A DNA stretch of 64,000 bases from Larix kaempferi (lineage: Eukaryota > Streptophyta > Pinopsida > Pinales > Pinaceae): positions 9,789,001 through 9,853,000 of the forward strand of contig BSBM01000199.1 in the NCBI GenBank assembly GCA_027924585.1. Direction: 5' to 3'. Shown one piece after another: positions 46,055 through 57,406 of the stretch. How positions within the stretch are numbered: the first letter of the stretch is position 1; each line of letters begins with the position of its first letter. The position numbers were made by a program, and so were the translations under genes. The notes below the pieces were generated by a model. It saw only the letters and a program-made list of their open reading frames with translations, was not told where the DNA came from and did not search any database.

Positions 46055-47133
46055 TGTAGGGTCCCCCATTTCAAGTACCCCAACATTGCTTCCACGGATA
46101 TTGATAATATAAGTATAATTAAATTCAAAACTTCTAGTACGATTTTTCAGAAGAAGATATAGAGGCCACTGATCTAGTTCTATTTGTTGCAATACATGAA
46201 TATGAATAAATAAAAACTATATACCCAGATTCATTCCTTCCACCACAAGAGTTAGCAAAATAAATAAAATGAATACTTCAAACCTGTTTCAGTTCCTCAT
46301 CGGCAGGCCCTTCTGACAGTTTCAGTTCTGCCTTCTTATGGGGAGTATTGCATAGTGACCGGGAATCATTACCGCTATCTCTCAACTATGCTTCTTGGAG
46401 ACTAAGGGATGTTGGGGAATAAGGCTCTCCTTATTGCACGCCCCTCAACACATCGTATGCAACCAAATCATTATGGTCTTTCCCGTACGGCATACACTTC
46501 CCCGGGTGAGCTGAAACGACTTCACCCGTGCATGAATTGCTAATTTAGGGTCAACAGTCAGTCATCGTACCCCTGAGTGTTCTTTTTGTTCTTACGACCC
46601 CTTAAATTCCATTGTGGGTCAGTCGGTAAGTCGTCTTACATGCCACTTCACAAACTCAAGTGCACATTAGTAGCGCTGCACTATAAAACAGTTTTATCAT
46701 TCTTTTCAGTATCTCAGTCAATCGAGTCTACTAAACATTCATCATTTTATCATTATACTTCGGTTAGTTGAGCATGTTCATCATTCGTTATTTTGTCTCA
46801 ATCATTCAAGTATAAAACAAATCATCATTTTTATTTCAAGTAATTTCAACCATTCATCATTTTCCATTCTAAAGCATTTTCATCCTTTATCGTTTTCTCA
46901 GTCAACCGAGAGTATCCATCATTCATCTAATCATTTTCATTTCATATGTAGAATTCAAAGCACACATTCACGGTCCAAATATTTATAAATCCGGGTCAGT
47001 TCAGACCAGTTCCCTAAATAGTCAAATCAGTCATAGGTCTCAAATAGTCTGATCATCCATAAGTCTTACATAATCTAGTCAATCATAAATCTAAAATAAT
47101 CAATCAATCATAGGTGTTGAGGCAGGCATTACA
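46055..47133 (-). repeat. Left (3') LTR of element F, short form
   Basis: 1079 bp. It matches the right LTR on both sides of position ~46290 but lacks about 950 bp present there (48820-49783). The missing block contains the only good TATA box, so this copy could not serve as a promoter if the reading direction is correct. Confidence 0.8.
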
Positions 47134-48583
47134 TACACCCCCTCTTATATATAACTTCATCCCGAAGTTAAGTCTCAAGTACTTCCATGGTGAGTTTTCT
47201 CTTTCTTTCCACATTCATTTCTTCAACATAACCACAATTGATAATAAAATTTCTTTTCTTCTTTTCTACCTTCATATAAATAGACATATGATAATTGACA
47301 ATATAACTAAATTGTACCTTTCATTGGGTAGTAATCCCCATAGTAGTACTCTACTGGCTCACTAATTATAACGAGAATGGAAATCATCCACAACAAATTC
47401 TTTCCATTCGACAAAACTATAAGTATATCATTTTACGAAAATACTGAAGCACTAATATATTTCAAAATATTTAATTCCAACTTCTCCCTTTTCTATAATT
47501 ACATATAACTTATCATATGTTCAGAACAATGTCCAATTTTTTTTTAAAATAACTTGCCAATTATGTTCTTCAAAACATACCTTAACCATTACTAAACTAA
47601 TATTACATCCATAGCCCTACCATAGTTACCTAATCATCAATTTGCACATGAAATCCAAGCAAGGTTTCAACTTCATCTGGCTACTCTTTCCTCTGAGGTG
47701 AGAGATAAACATTCTCCATTATACGAATAAGCAAATCAAGGGAAACTGTCAAATAGTTCAAAACCGACTCCCAGATAATTACTTCAATCCCATAATTTTT
47801 TTATAGGTTTTGATTCTCAATAAGATATGACTCCAAAGTTTCGAAACTCAGCGACTTGGTCGAACATATTAACTTCGAACCTTAATTTCTTCTGTTTGCA
47901 ACATCATGTCTAGGTTAATGGGCTTATCACATTCTAACCTCATTTCATTGTTCATGTTTTCATAGGACTAGTTCAACAGATTCATCAAGTTGCACACTGT
48001 GGGTTTTCTTAACCTCGCTGAGTTCCATCCCGTGGGCTAGTCATCTTTTCATAGGCTTCACTATGTTAGGTAATTAGTATCATGGTATGATGCTCATCCT
48101 ACGGGTCACATCAATATCTCATTTTTAAATTTTGAGTCGGTTTCACCCTCTCGAGAGTCTATCGAATTCCCGGCACAAAGAACCCTTACTCTAAGTGTAT
48201 CTAAATGCTTCTTCTATGTCAATTTGCATTTTTGAGGTAGAATTGAAAAGAATAACCTTTAATCATGTCAATTACATTTAATGGAGTAGATGATAAGCGT
48301 TTAAAAGAAAATATATGATGACCTTGATATATTACTTGATGTCAACAAATGCTAAGTTGTTATAGAGTGGAAATTTATACATTTGTAGATTATATTTATA
48401 TATGTTTATATATAAGTTAATGTTGGGTGAGTTGATTATAGAGCATATATAGCAATTTATATATTTGTAGATTACATTTATATATGTTTACATATAAGTT
48501 AATGTCAGGTGAGTTAATTTTAGAGCACATGTCTTATTATGCCAAACAAATGCTAAGTTGTGATGAGGCACATAGAAGTGCAA
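47134..48583 (-). other. Interior of element F
   Basis: 1.45 kb without coding potential. The polypurine-like tract is at 47134-47147. Near the right end (about 48345-48545) a unit of about 100 bases with ATTTGTAGATTA, TTTATATATG and TTAATGTTGGGTGAGTTGAT is duplicated in tandem. Confidence 0.6.
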
Positions 48584-50615
48584 TGTAGGGTCACCCATTT
48601 CAGGTACCCCAAAATTGCTTCCACGGATATTGAAAATATAAGTATAATTAAATTCAAAACTTCTAGTACGATTTTTCAGAAGAAGATATAGAGGCCACTG
48701 ATCTACTTCTATCTATTGCAGTACATGAATATGAATAAATAAAAACTATATACCCAAATTCATTCCTTCCACCACAAGAGTTAGCAAAATAAATAAAATG
48801 AATACTTCAAACCTGTTTCCGATGGTTGATCCAGCGAATAGATGGAGTCCTCGAAGTTGTTTCCTCACGATCCAATCCAATCTCCCGAGGAAGTACCGAG
48901 TGACCCCTCGATTGACCTCCCTACCGTATCGAGGTTAATCTTCTTCACCTCGAACCCCCGAGCTAATGGGGTCATAAGAATTCACTTAGCTAGCCTCCCA
49001 AAAGGATCTCCCAATCCCCATTCCAGCCAATCCCAACTCTCAAGAATCAAGAACGTAATCGGAGATTATGATGCCCATCCGGCATTAGAGAGCAAGAGAT
49101 ATCTTTCTCTCCTTCTCCTCCCTCCTTATATAGAAAAGTATGTGTGCCATGTGTCTGTCCATGCACATATTTAATTTAATTTAATAATTTATTAAAAATT
49201 ACTCTCAATTTACAAGTGTCTCTTCATCTCAAGTGTGCACCTAATTCCCTAAATCAGTGGGAATTAGGTGTAGAAGAGTCTTACTTCTAATTTGGTTCTC
49301 TTTTAGTTTACTTAATATATTTTTAGTAAACTAGTTGTTTTTCTCTTTTAAATATTTAGAATATAACATTTAGGAGAGAAAGTATCTTTTATTTAATAAT
49401 ATCTAATCTATTTGATTTTGAAAAAGTTTTTAAAAGATTTAAAATGATTTATATATTTATATCAATACTTTATTTAATTCTTTTATTCCTCATTATCTAA
49501 AGTTTAAATTCTCTTAGCTTTTATTTCTAAAAGAGCTTCCTTAGTGTACATCTAGTTTAGTTTTAGTTTTCTCTCTTTTCATCAAGTAGTTTAAATAAAT
49601 TAGTTTAGATTAAACTAGTTGTTTTCTTTTCCTTTTCCTTCTTCCGTTTTTCTCCTTTTCTCCTTTTAATAAAATAATGAGCAATATTTTCTGGTCTTTG
49701 TCTTTTGATTTAAAGTTACTCGAAATTATTTTTGACAAGTTTTCAATTCCTTCAATTACTTAACATTGCCTTTTTCTTGTCCAGGTGCCTCATCGGTGAG
49801 CCCTTCTAACAGTTTTAGTTCTTCATTCTTATGGGGAGTATTGCGTAGCAACTGGGAATCGTTATCGCGATCTCTCAACTACGCTTCTTGGAGACTAAGG
49901 GATGTTGGGGAATAAGGCTCTCCTTATTGCGCGCCCCCCATCGCACGTGACCAAATCATTATGGTCTTTCCCGTACGACATACGCTTCCCCGGGTGAGCT
50001 GAAACAGCTTCACCCGTGTGTGAATTACTAATTCAGGGTCGACAGTCAGTTGTCGTACCCCTAAGTCTTCTTTCCATTCTTACGACCCCTATAATTCCAT
50101 TGTGGGTCAGTCGGTAAGTCGTCTTACCTGCCACTGTACACACTCAAGCGCGCATTAGTAGCGTTGCACCATAAAACAGTTTTATCATTCTTTTCAGTAT
50201 CTCAGCCAGTGGAGTCTACAAAACATTCATCATTTTATCATTATGCTTTGGTCAGTCGAGCATGTTCATCATTCGTTATTTTGTCTCAATCATTCGAGTA
50301 TAAAACAAATCATCATTTTTATTTCAAGTAATTTCAACCATTCATCATTTTCCATTCTAAAGCATTGTCATCCTTATCGTTTCCTCAGTCAGCTGAGAGT
50401 ATCCATCATTCATCTAATCATTTTCATTTCATATGTAGAATTCAAAGCACACATTCATGGTCCAAATATTTATAAATCCAGGTCAGTTCGGACCAGTTCC
50501 CTGAATAGTCAAATCAGTCATAGGTCTCAAATGATCATCCATAAGTCTTACATAATCTAGTCAATCATAAATCTAAAATAATCAATCAATCATAGGTGTT
50601 GAGGTAGGCATTACA
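48584..50615 (-). repeat. Right (5') LTR of element F, long form
   Basis: 2032 bp. The minus strand has a TATA box CTATATAAGG (49133-49124) about 1.48 kb after the LTR start, a position that fits a long U3 followed by R/U5. The ORFs on the plus strand within it (48842-49174, 50243-50560) have no recognisable domains. Confidence 0.8.
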
Positions 50616-50716
50616 CTTCCAAACCAACCAATCCCCCATCACATGAAAGGATATAACTAACCAATTCCAAATATTTGAAGCCCTTCTTAACTTTTTTTTC
50701 TTGTTCTTTGGCAAAG
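50616..50716. other. Short spacer between elements F and E
   Basis: 101 bases of old target sequence separating the F target duplication from the E LTR start. Confidence 0.6.
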
Positions 50717-51091
50717 TGTTAGGAACCCATGCCTTTACTTTGTTAGTATATTGTTGTTGGAAGCATATGCTTTGTAAGTCGTTCCGTAGTATTTGTTGAT
50801 CCATAGTTTGTGTTATTGTTGTTGGCACATATGCTTTGTAAGTCGCCCATAGTTTTGTTGATCCATAGTTTGTATTGGCCCATGGTTTTGACTCATAGTA
50901 TTGGCGCCTAGACTTAGTATATAAGTGTGTGTTGAGGCCTATGAAGGCACTATGAAGTTAATTGTACTGAGCTTGCTTAAAGGAGGTTGCCCCCTTGAAC
51001 TGGCCTGCGATTAATATAAAAGTGATTCTTAGTTCTGTTATTGCTGCTATATCATGTATTTTGATTAATTAATTGTTGCAGGTTCTTCACA
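50717..51091 (+). repeat. 5' LTR of gypsy-type element E
   Basis: 375 bp from TGTTAGGAACCC to TTCTTCACA, bounded on the right by a primer site. A TATATAAG box is at 50918-50925. Inside, a 65-bp unit containing GCATATGCTTTGTAAGTC and GATCCATAGTTTGT is duplicated in tandem (50751-50880). The matching 3' LTR is not in the window. Confidence 0.75.
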
Positions 51092-51093
51092 TC

Positions 51094-51105
51094 TGGTATC
51101 AGAGC
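51094..51105 (+). other. Primer-binding site of element E
   Basis: TGGTATCAGAGC, a perfect complement of initiator tRNA-Met, two bases after the LTR end. Confidence 0.88.
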
Positions 51106-52441
51106 ACTTTCTTGGGCTCGCTAGGTGAAATTTCTGTCAATTTTTTTTTCGCATCTGTCCCAGCTTCGGATCTGGGAATAATCCCTATCTGCTTAACTAT
51201 GGGAATTAATTGGGCATAATCCCTAAAACTCATTGTGAGGAGTACCACAGGAACCCCAAAGTAGTTGGCCCATTGAGAAGACCTGCCAGCAAAAAGGGCA
51301 ATGACCCCTACCTGATTGACTAGTTCCCACCCGTGAGGTAAACCAAGAGCTGTCGTTTGTGGCAAAGCAATTATCAGTTTTACCTAGGCCGTGTAGTGAG
51401 GGGTCTTACCCCAATACTCAAGCCTTCAAACAGCATTGGTGGCCGAGTGAATCCCCTGAACCGATAGGAAGCCACACATACCTGGGGTCCATATCTATTT
51501 TTTGATGAACTGTTTCCCATCACTTCCGTGCTGTTTCAAATCCATTCTACGCCATTTCCAATCCAGCCGTATCAGATCCATTATGACAGTGGATCCAGCT
51601 CCATCCATTTTAGATATATTCTGAAAGTCGTTTCAGATCCTGCTGTTTTTTATCCATTCGGCATCATTTCAGATCCATCTGTTGCTAATCCCTTCCACAC
51701 TGTTGCAAATCTATCTATTTCCGATCCCTTCCATGTCATTGCAAATCCATTCCACCATATCTCCCTTGTTTTAACTATGTCTCCCTTGAAACTTCTCTAT
51801 CAACCCTATAATCCCATTCTGCATCTTTCATTCCTGAGGACCCTATCCCAAATTCCACTTCCCAAAGCCAGAAATCTTACATTTGTCTATGTTTAGGGTT
51901 TTCCATAACTCATTTGATTTTCACCCAATCGCCCTCAAATTTTTCCACCGTGTCCATTCCCTATTTCTGCTTCTTTGTCCCTCTTTGACAAATTTTCCCA
52001 TTCTTTCACCCCGCTTCTGAAATCCTCATTTTCTGCTTCACTATCCATCAAAAAGTGTCCAAAACCTAGTGAAACCCCAATTACCCATCCGAGTTTTTCC
52101 CAAATCAAAATTTCCCTTTACTAAATAAGCTTCTGTTTCTGTTTTTCTATCCATTCCCCCCAAAAAATGAAAAAAAACTCCTGGTTATGGTTGTCACCCA
52201 CGCAGGAGCAAAAATCATGGAGGAAGCACTTGCAGCCATCCAAACCAAACTCCAAGATCTGGATGAGAATTTTCTCAGCCTCCATCTTCAGCATTCAGCC
52301 ATGAACAATAATCGACAACAAGGAACTTCTGCAACGAATGGGTTCTCTTCTTCATTCAATTTCCGTGATTCGAACTGTTATCCCTAAAGTTGAACCTAGA
52401 CTACAGGGGTTCAAGCTTAAGGCAATCTTGGATAGTAGGAA
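51106..52441 (+). pseudogene. Element E leader and start of a gag-like ORF
   Basis: About 1.08 kb of untranslated leader, with degenerate TCCATTC and TTCAGATCC motifs, precedes a 66-residue ORF (52187-52387). Its N-terminus MEEALAAIQTKLQDLDENFL resembles the coiled start of gypsy gag proteins. The frame stops after SFNFRDSNCYP, and similarity is cut at about 52441, where the LTR of element D appears to begin. The rest of E would lie beyond the window. Confidence 0.5.
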
Positions 52442-52817
52442 TGGGACATCTACATAATGATTTTTTTGGTATTTTTGGTGGTAATAGAAAACATGAATTA
52501 TGTAGGATAGTTGAAAACAAACGACAGGTATAATATAAAATTTTGATATATGAATAGAGATAGAAAAATGATTGTGATCATAAAACTACGAATATAAGAG
52601 CTCAGATATCTTTGATGATTAGGGCATAGTTGTATACTACTTGGAAGAATCACAACATGAAATTTAGACCATGTGTGGACAAAATACCAATAGCGTATAC
52701 TTCATAAATTGAAATGGGATAGGCTCAAAGATCATATTTTAATTCATAGATAGTCATTTCTGCAAAAATTAACATAAGAAACAGCATAAATGCCTGTACA
52801 TTTCTATATCAGACTCA
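52442..52817 (-). repeat. 3' LTR of gypsy element D (candidate)
   Basis: On the minus strand the LTR starts TGAGTCTGATATAG right after a polypurine run and would end near 52442, where element E sequence stops. The partner LTR is outside the window, so the inner boundary rests on the polypurine tract and the outer one on where E breaks off. Confidence 0.45.
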
Positions 52818-53021
52818 CCCCCTCTTGTAATTTCTTATCAAGGCCTGTGTTACCTGGGGATTATTACCCTGCAATCTTTCACAGTAAATGAGCCACCCTG
52901 CGTCTCTCATTAATGTTGTTGATTTGGGAAATTGCAGGAGCCACTGTATATTATTTGGTTCGGCTCTGCATGGGAAGCCACTTGCTCTCTTTTTATCTTT
53001 CAACTATGAAGTTTCCTCCAT
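52815..53021 (-). pseudogene. Small ORF at the 3' end of element D
   Basis: An ATG at 53021-53019 opens a 69-codon frame (MEETS-stop-LKDKK..., one TAG at 53006-53004). It contains SGFPCRAEPNNIQWLLQFPK, LMRDAGWLIYCERLQG and VTQALIRNYKRG, and ends with TGA at 52817-52815. Those three bases would be the first three bases of the LTR. I do not recognise the family. Its position downstream of integrase and its composition (Trp, Arg, Cys present) suggest real coding sequence rather than chance. Confidence 0.45.
52818..52830 (-). other. Polypurine tract of element D
   Basis: The minus strand reads TACAAGAGGGGG before TGAGTC. The run also encodes the last residues of the small ORF at 52815-53021. Confidence 0.55.
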
Positions 53022-53818
53022 GTTTTTATCCTCGCTCAAGATGAACCTATAAAAATGCTATGAAAACCCTATCTTGCGGGGTTTAATCTCGAAATTACAT
53101 TCCTCTGTTTGTTAGATTTGCTGATTTCGATGCCTGGAGGATGTACACATAACCATTACTCATGTACTGGTTTGATTGCCAAGTGTTGAGTGAAGCCGGC
53201 TACCACGCTTCATGAAGTACTAGATTCATGCATGTGTATAATCCATTTCGAATTATAATTGCTATGAATCATAATTATGCACATTTAAACCCTTGTTAAA
53301 TCATAATTTTATATTTTTTGCAAAACTAACAGCATTTGCTTTTGTACTGACAGCATTTTCAAGTTCGAAATTCTGGCACATGCTGTCAGTTTGACCTTTA
53401 AATCAAATTCATCAAATTTGAAAATTTTCAAACATTTGAAATGTTTTTTGAAGCAAGAAATTAAACCCTATTTTGAATATAAATATGAACAAGAGCCAAA
53501 TCCATATTTAATTATGAAAACATGACAAATGGTAAAATAAAATTTTATGAAATGAGGGAAATGCATAGGATAGGAAAATGGAAAATACGAACAAAAATGA
53601 GGTAAGGGCCGTATAAATCTATGGATTAACCCTAGAGATAACATCTGGCTCCATCTGGGGATAAGGTCTTCCCTGTGAGACCTTAAGGATATGCGACCTG
53701 TGCCTTTTGCAATCAGTCTTATTGGGATGGAGTCTACTAAAATCTACTTGTACTGGTATATACAATGAATATGTACAAGGCCTCTGCTCTTTTAATATGT
53801 ATGGAATAGTTTTAAGAA
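53022..53818 (-). other. Non-coding 3' region of element D
   Basis: About 800 bp between the integrase stop and the small ORF. It contains a duplicated phrase on the minus strand (ACTGACAGCATGTGCCAGAA and a diverged copy near 53340). No domain was recognised. Confidence 0.5.
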
Positions 53819-54898
53819 TCATCCATTGAATGGACCTTGGATCTCACTACCACTCAGGGTCTGCAAGACAAAAGTGTTGTTTCCCAATATTTTCATCACC
53901 ATGAAGGGTCCCAACCACAGAGAATCAAACTTACCATGTTTTCCTTTATCTTCATTTATGGCATCCCACCTTAACACTTTATAACCTACTGAAAACACAT
54001 TTTTCTTTACCTTTTTATCAAAGCTTTCTTTCATTCTATTTCTGTGTATTTCACCCTTTTCCACTATGGTTTCCCTTTCTTGTTGTAGTTGGATTATCTG
54101 AAATGTCCTCCTTTTCTTCACCTCTAGTTCCTCTTTAAATTCCTGCACAAACGTAATCACTAGAGAGATTAACTGAATAGGGAGTACTGCTTCAGTTCCA
54201 TATACTATTTGAAATGGGGTAGTTGCAATGGATTTCTTTACTGTAACTCTGTCTGCCTACAAATCCAATCTCAACTTAGTATCCCAATTCTTCTTATTTT
54301 CTGATAACATTTTCTTGATACTATTGACAATGCTTTTATTGCTGGATTCTGCCAATCCATTGCCTTGAGGGTAATATGGTGTAGACTGTCTCAGGGAAAT
54401 ATTATTTTCTTCAGCAAATTTTATTATTTTTTTGGATTTAAATGCAGGGGCATTATCAGTAATGAGTTTTCTAGGGCATCCAAACCGACTGAGAATATTT
54501 TCTTGCAGGAAATTAATGATAACTTGATCTGTGGCTCTTCTAGTTGGGATTTCCTCTACCCATTTGGTGAGAAAATCTATTGCAGTTAAGATCCACTTAT
54601 GTTGACCACTAGATGGAGGATGAATTTCACCTATAAATTCTAAACCCCACTGTTGGAATGTAGCATCTACGAATATAGGTTTCAAAGGTAGGGACTGTAG
54701 CTGATGATTACCTGCAAATTTTTTACATTTTTCACAAGCCCTAATCTGTTGGTATACATCTGAGAAAAGAGTTGGCGAGTAATACCCAGCTCTCAATATT
54801 TTAAAGGTTGTTGCCTTCCAGTATTTATGTCCACCACAGACACCAACATGCAATTCTTCAATGACAGTATGGGCTTCTGTTTTATCCAAACATCTCAA
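53819..54898 (-). pseudogene. Element D integrase
   Basis: The zinc-binding part reads HVGVCGGHKYWKATTF, then YQQIRACEKCKKFAG (H-H-C-C). The core contains WGLEFIGEI (first Asp position is Glu: GLEF where most have GxDF), FLTKWVEEIPTR, KLITDNAPAFKS (second Asp) and YYPQGNGLAESSNKS (Glu). The C-terminal part reads VLRWDAINEDKGKHGKFDSL, LWLGPFMV and GPFNG, typical of gypsy integrases. Stops at 54257 and at 53819 (end) lie in one constant frame. No chromodomain is seen. Context: last domain of pol. Confidence 0.9.
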
Positions 54899-55444
54899 AA
54901 GTATTCCTCTAGGGTCCTTCCATTACAACACTTCGTCAATCAACACATACTTGAGAGCTTTCAACTTTATTGATCTGCATTCATTTTTACTTAACTCCGA
55001 GGGACATTGTAAATGTAACAGAAAATGCACTATTTCAGCATACCAAGGACAGTTATAATACTTGTTGTGATCTTGTTCTTCACACTATTCTGCACTTTCT
55101 GCCATCACATGCAGATTTGGTATTTGGCAATTAGACTCAAGAAGAATTTTGGCTAAGCCCCGACCTTTGACCAATTTAGTGGGCTTGATTTCCACATCAT
55201 ATTCCATTACCTTTGCAATCCATCTGCCCCTTTTTCCTTCACTATCCGTCTGTACTCAAATTTCCTTAACAGCTGAATTAGGCACATAAGCTAAAACTTT
55301 AGAATGGAGTACATATATTCTAAAAAATTTAAGTGCCTTCACCAGGGCATAGGCCTGTTTCTCCATACTAGTGTATTTCAGCTCTGAATCCCTTAATGTT
55401 TTACTAAAGAATGAGATGGGCTACTCTAATCCATCAGAGTTTTT
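54899..55444 (-). pseudogene. Element D Ty3-type RNase H C-terminal part and tether
   Basis: In the frame of RT, with several stops, the translation reads PISFFSKTLRDSELKYTSME, KQAYALVKALKFFRIYVL, HSKVLAYVPNSAVKEI, RGRWIAKVMEYDVEIKPTK and KGRGLAKIL. The pattern is that of Tat-lineage gypsy elements. Together with 55445-55560, where the first catalytic Asp should be (DFAIFSFALEE), the usual catalytic Asp positions are missing. Confidence 0.8.
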
Positions 55445-56460
55445 CTACAATAAGACAACAGCAATTGTTTCTTCTAATGCAAATGAAAAGATTGCAAAAT
55501 CTTTGGTATAATCAGGGGCTGCCAACACAGGTGCTTCTACAAGTGCTTGTTTAATTTTTTCAAATGACTGTCTATCATGCTCAGTCCAATTTACCTCCCT
55601 ATCCTTCTTAAGCATATCAGTTATATACTTAATAGTTTCTGCAAATTTAGGGATAAACCATCTCAAAAAATTGATTTTTCCTATGAAAGATTGAATTTCT
55701 TTTTTGCTTCTAGGAATAGCAATCTTTAAAATAGCTTTTACTCTCTTTGGGTCTATCTTAATCCCATCTGCAGAAACTATGTGACCCAATAGCTTACCTT
55801 CTGTCATAGCAAAGTGAGACTTCTTTGGGTTCAGTGATAGCCCAAACTTTCTGCATTTCAAGAAGGTTTGTTTCAGATGCTTTAAATGCTCTTCATCAGA
55901 CTTAGAAAAGACCGTGATGTTATCCTGATAAATTACCACAAATTTTTCATTCTCACCTACAAAGGCTATGTCCATTTCCCTCTAAAACATGGCACCTGCA
56001 TTCATCAGCCCAAAAGGAATTTTTTCATACGTGAATGTACCCCAGGGGGTTGTGAAAGCTGTCTTCTCTCTATCCTCCGGCTGAACTGCAATCTGGTTAA
56101 AACCAGAGAAACCATCAATCATTGAAATTCTTTATGCACCTACCACTCTTTGCAAGATTTGATCTATCTTAGGAAGTGAATAGTTATCTTTGAGGCATGA
56201 TCTGTTTAAATTGCGAAAGTCCACACACAACCTTATTTCTTCATTTTTCTTGCGCACTGGCACAATATTAGCTACCCATGATGAATACCTGAGAGGAACT
56301 ATGATTTTAGCATCCAGTAATTTTTTCACTTCTTTCTCAATGATGGGAAACAGTGCTGGATTAAGCCTTCTAAGTTTTTGTTTAAAAGGCTTAGTATTTG
56401 GCTTTAGTGGGATCTTATGCTAGATAAAATTGGTGTCATAGGTTGTAAGATCCTCATATG
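55445..56460 (-). pseudogene. Element D reverse transcriptase
   Basis: Gypsy RT: AFIDIFAWSYEDLTTYDTNF, HKIPLKPNTKPFKQKLRRLN, VKKLLDAKIIVPLRYSSWVA, RLCVDFRNLNRSC, SLPKIDQIL, then after a TAA RISMIDGFSGFNQIAVQPED, PFGLMNAGAMF-stop-REMD and active site VVIYQDNITVFS (55919-55930). The YxDD box is YQDN, so the second catalytic Asp is lost. Stops at 56420 and 55976 stand where Gln is conserved (VQHKI and FQRAM). The frame is otherwise constant. Confidence 0.93.
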
Positions 56461-57406
56461 ACCATGCAAAAATATCTATGAATGCCTTCAACAAGGTGAT
56501 ATACCTCTCTCTATCCTTTTCTGATAATTTCTTAGATATCTTAATCATTCTAGGCTCTGCTGCAAACCCAATATTACAGCTTAGAACATTTTCTTCAGTA
56601 GTCTGAAAATTGTTTTTCAATAGTGTATCATTCTTTGAGAACAGTCTCTCTAAGGGAGCAAGTCCCTCTGGGATGAAATTACTTTTCAAATCAAGAATTT
56701 TCTGATCAGCAATTGAATGTTTTGCATGTGCAGAAAATTTATCCACTTCCACATCCTCATCTAAGTCAACCTGATCATCAGCAAATTCTTCAGTCAATTG
56801 TAGAAATTCTTTTATCTCTTGGTCATCCTGGAAAACCCTCCAATGTTTAATATCATCTGGGACTACTGGTCTATACCTCACATCGATAGGATATTTCAGA
56901 TGGGTCAATTTTGGAATTTTGAAATGGGCCGCTGCTAATGCCAGTGAATCTGCAGTCTGATTAGAATCCCTTGGAATATATGTTATATTAAAAGCACAAA
57001 AAAATTGTTTATCATATCCCATACTTCGTTTCTGTAAACTTTCAATAATGACCGTTTTACCTGATAAACATTCTTCACCTGCTGAATTATCAATTCGGAG
57101 TCGCCAAATACTGCAAGATTTTGAATGTTCATATTTTTTGCAGCTCTTAATCGAAGGATCAGTGCCTCATACTCAGTAGTTTTGTTTGTGGTTTGGAATT
57201 CCAATTTATACATTAATGAGACCATTTTACCTCCAGGGGAAATTAACAACACACCAACCCCTGCTCCTTCTTTATTTGATGATCCATCAAAGTACATTTT
57301 CCAGATGCCCTCCTGTTCTTCTATGTTACACTGAACTGTATTATCCTTTCTGACTTGCAAAACCCCTACAGCATCATCATTTACTTGTAACATGCAAGAA
57401 CCCATA
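56461..57406 (-). pseudogene. Element D extra RNase H (archaeal-like) upstream of RT, plus linker
   Basis: The sequence reads IWKMYFDGSSNKEGAGVGVL (Asp), NKTTEYEALILRLRAAKN (Glu), LAVFGDSELIIQQVKN (Asp) and, after a frameshift at a T-run near 57003, AFNITYIPRDSNQTADSLAL (Asp). All four catalytic acids are present. A linker of about 150 residues then leads into the RT. Extra RNase H domains of this type are known from the plant Tat lineage. The more familiar position, from memory, is between the native RNase H and integrase. The 5' side is cut by element C at 57407. Confidence 0.88.

Larger units (their letters stand above)
46055..50615 (-). mobile_element. LTR element F with unequal LTRs and no coding interior
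   Basis: Two direct repeats with the same ends (TGTAGGGTC at one end, GGCATTACA at the other) enclose 1.45 kb. Flanking bases CGTCC and CTTCC are a 4-of-5 match for a target duplication. On the minus strand a purine run AAGAGGGGGTGTA stands next to the left LTR start TGTAATGCC, so the element probably reads leftward, with the right LTR as 5' LTR. No initiator tRNA-Met primer site is seen at 48583 and no gag or pol, so it is a non-autonomous or deleted element, probably gypsy-like by its ends. Confidence 0.75.
52442..57406 (-). mobile_element. Gypsy element D (Tat-like), interrupted by element C
   Basis: Domain order on the minus strand is extra RNase H, RT, native RNase H, integrase, non-coding region, small ORF, polypurine tract and LTR. 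Protease, gag and the 5' LTR would lie on the far side of element C, outside the window. D appears to be inserted in the gag region of element E. Confidence 0.88.

Noticed and set aside
48560-48583. Primer-binding site for element F next to its right LTR
   Set aside because: The minus strand reads TTGCACTTCTATGTGCC, which does not match initiator tRNA-Met; without a tRNA search I cannot support another primer.
48842-50560. Plus-strand ORFs at 48842-49174 and 50243-50560
   Set aside because: They lie entirely inside the right LTR of element F, and the second is broken in the left LTR copy.
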